From contig JACAXG010000050.1 in NCBI GenBank assembly GCA_018881555.1, positions 496,001 through 560,000 on the forward strand: a DNA stretch of 64,000 bases, read 5' to 3'. Of this stretch, positions 61,901 to 64,000 are shown in pieces (the stretch's first letter is position 1; every line of letters begins with the position of its first letter). Source of the DNA: Amblyornis subalaris. Its lineage: Eukaryota > Chordata > Aves > Passeriformes > Ptilonorhynchidae. Made by a program: the position numbers and the translations under genes. The notes below the pieces were generated by a model, which made no database searches, was not told where the DNA came from, and saw nothing but the letters and a program-made list of their open reading frames with translations.

Positions 61901-64000
61901 CTGAAAGTAGGATTTATGTCTTTGNGCTCTGTCAGACAAGAGGATGAGACACATCCTCAGCGCTTTTACCGAGAGACAGAAGGCACTCGCAAGACCAGTG
62001 GTTACATCTGAGATATGAAAAGAAAGGGCCAGAGCACAGAGCCTGCAGTGATGGCATTTTAGCACTTAATATGCACATGGTGGCAAAAGAAATCAGTAAA
62101 CCCTTAATGACAGCCCTAAGAGGTGATGGCCATCATATCTAACTGTGTAGTGACATGTCTGTGATAGATATGTGTGGCACCCTTAGTTCTCTCAGGAATC
62201 TGGGCTGTTGATATGAGGAAAGCATCACTGCCTCCCTCTCAACATGGACTGTTATGCCAGATGTGCAATATGCAGTATTCTTGATGGAGAGAGAGAAGGT
62301 GATTTTGTGCTTATAGTCTCTAATAAAAACAATCAATTAATGTGAAAACTCTTTTTTATGTGTGTATAGAAAAATAAAAAGGGTTAATTCTGAGTGTTGA
62401 CCTTGTGTTAACCTGTATTATGTGAAGATACACTGCCAAGATATGTGGATTCAGAGACAAAAAAGATAAATTCTATACATAAGAATTTATGAAATAATAA
62501 AACCTAGGTTTTTATCATACAGTGGACACATAAAGATTCATGTATTGAATCTTTTATGCATTTCTTTGTTGATGATTGTTGAATAATGAAATACTGAAGC
62601 TATCCATGCTGTTGTATTCTGAATTGGTGATTTGAGATGAACATGTTTAATGATGTAGCTTCAGAATTCATTTCCAAAAAGTTAATGCAATACTTTTATA
62701 TTCAGTAAAGAGATAATATTTAATATCTCTTTAGTTATACTTGTCATAAAAAGAATTTTTAATATCCCAAGAGATCCTCTTTTTCTTACCCCTTACTCCT
62801 GTTTCAGATCCTGCTTTTTGTTCCTAAGCCTGTACAGTCTAGGTCACAAGTAGATTCTCAGCAAGGTTGTGCTACTGATAGATCTTGGGGTAGCAATTAA
62901 GTATAAACAGACAGATTAGTCAATTTCTGTGTAGTGTGTACATTCATATATACAAAGGTATATATGCATGTACATACAAATATATCTGTGTGTATATACG
63001 TGTGCACTTCTAGTATTTTGCTAAGATAAAATGCTGTTTCTATTAAAGTTTTGAATCCAGACTTGACAATTATAGTAAAATTGACCTTTTCATTTGTTGC
63101 ACTGGACTAAAATTAGTGATATGTAATTCTGCTGAAACTATTAAAGTACATAAATTTACTGACCAAAAAAACCTAAAATTGGGAAAATGCCACCACATTA
63201 TGATCTATTTAAAAATTCTTTGAATTAGCTCCTTCAGGGCAATACAAATTACTCTGGCTCTGTTTTTAAGAACATTTCTTGGAAGTAAGTTCCAAATAAA
63301 CTTATTTAGAGTGATTGAGTTAACAGCAAAAACAAATTTGGATTTCAGTAGGAAAATAGAAGCTGTGGGAACAGCAAACAATAATGGTGCTGCCACCCTA
63401 ATTAGTGTGGACAGGAAAAAGTGCTTTGAGGGAAATATGTTTCATGTTAGCATAATACATATTTCATTTCCCTCATTTGATGTGAAGAAAATGAGATAAA
63501 TTGATGCAATATGTAAATCCAAAATTAAAACCACATGTGTGAAATAAATTCATACAATTTATAAGTTGGACTAAGTGTGCTTTTCTCTAAAAAAAGTATG
63601 AATAAACTCAGCACATAACCTTTTTTATACATAGCAGATGTTATGTTGAAACTATGCTCTGTGGATTTGTTTCAAAGTTACATACATGACCTATTTGTCA
63701 TTTTTCATATGTCATGTGTTCATGTTGTTGAGGTCTGTCAAATCAAATGTGAGATTGTGGATTTTTCCTAGCTTTCCTAGAGTCCACTGCAGAGTGACTT
63801 GCTTGTCAGACTATGCAGTGGACACCCTGGTGACATTCAGCACATGGGAAAATAAGGTAAAGTGAATTCAGCAGCAGAGGAACTGCAAGGACAGCAAAAT
63901 GTCTCTGGTTTCAATGAGGTGCTGTTCAGACAAAGCTTCATAATGACACGTTTTCATGATCCTGGGCAAGACTGGTAGTAAGATAAGTAAATACACATAC
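58951..64000. other. AT-rich unique sequence, no gene seen
   Basis: No gene, RNA or retroposon was recognised. The stretch contains T-rich and A-rich runs and the degenerate TA/CA tract at 62933-63006. The window ends inside unique sequence. Confidence 0.5.
62933..63006. repeat. degenerate TA/CA microsatellite
   Basis: The tract alternates TATATA, TACATACA, TGTGTGTA and TATATACG phrases for about 70 bases, that is, alternating purine and pyrimidine throughout with interruptions. It is an old, interrupted dinucleotide repeat. Confidence 0.75.

Noticed and set aside
1..64000. CRISPR arrays, operons, plasmid or phage genes, or rRNA and functional tRNA genes
   Set aside because: None was seen. 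The sequence is vertebrate-type DNA and the only tRNA-like part is the SINE head at 11945-12074.

Overview
This is AT-rich vertebrate nuclear DNA, almost certainly from a bird. The best evidence is five 3'-end fragments of CR1 LINEs, the dominant avian retroposon, one of which still ends in the typical ATTCTATG octamer repeat. A sixth element, at 11945-12074 on the minus strand, has a tRNA-Ile-like head joined to a CR1-like tail. That is the structure of the songbird SINE TguSINE1, so a passerine host is likely. No prokaryotic gene, operon, CRISPR array or virus-like coding region is present.

The window reads as intron or gene desert. No long conserved open frame exists. The longest open frame without a retroposon explanation is about 170 codons (minus strand, 11095-11607) and looks like chance. 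Most of the sequence is unique AT-rich DNA with short homopolymer tracts and small tandem duplications.

Layout. 1-4.4 kb: AT-rich, with the best candidate coding exon (minus strand, 1796-1932). 4.4-12.1 kb: a CR1 tail and the tRNA-Ile/CR1 SINE. 12-24.8 kb: mostly unique sequence, a TATA/E-box cluster near 14.54 kb, and a GC-rich block at 18.7-19.4 kb that may be an old LTR remnant. 24.8-34.1 kb: three plus-strand CR1 fragments. 34-47 kb: unique sequence with one minus-strand CR1 tail at 42.5 kb. 47-59 kb: several GC-richer islands, a composite nuclear-receptor-like motif at 55.2 kb and homeodomain-site clusters. 59-64 kb: AT-rich unique sequence with a degenerate TA/CA microsatellite.

Nine intervals look like internal exons because a good acceptor and a good donor flank an open frame. 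Six are on the minus strand and three on the plus strand. Their reading phases do not form one consistent transcript, and pseudo-exons are expected by chance in a window this long, so each is given as a low-confidence candidate. The exception is 1796-1932, which also has coding-like composition. No gene symbol could be assigned.
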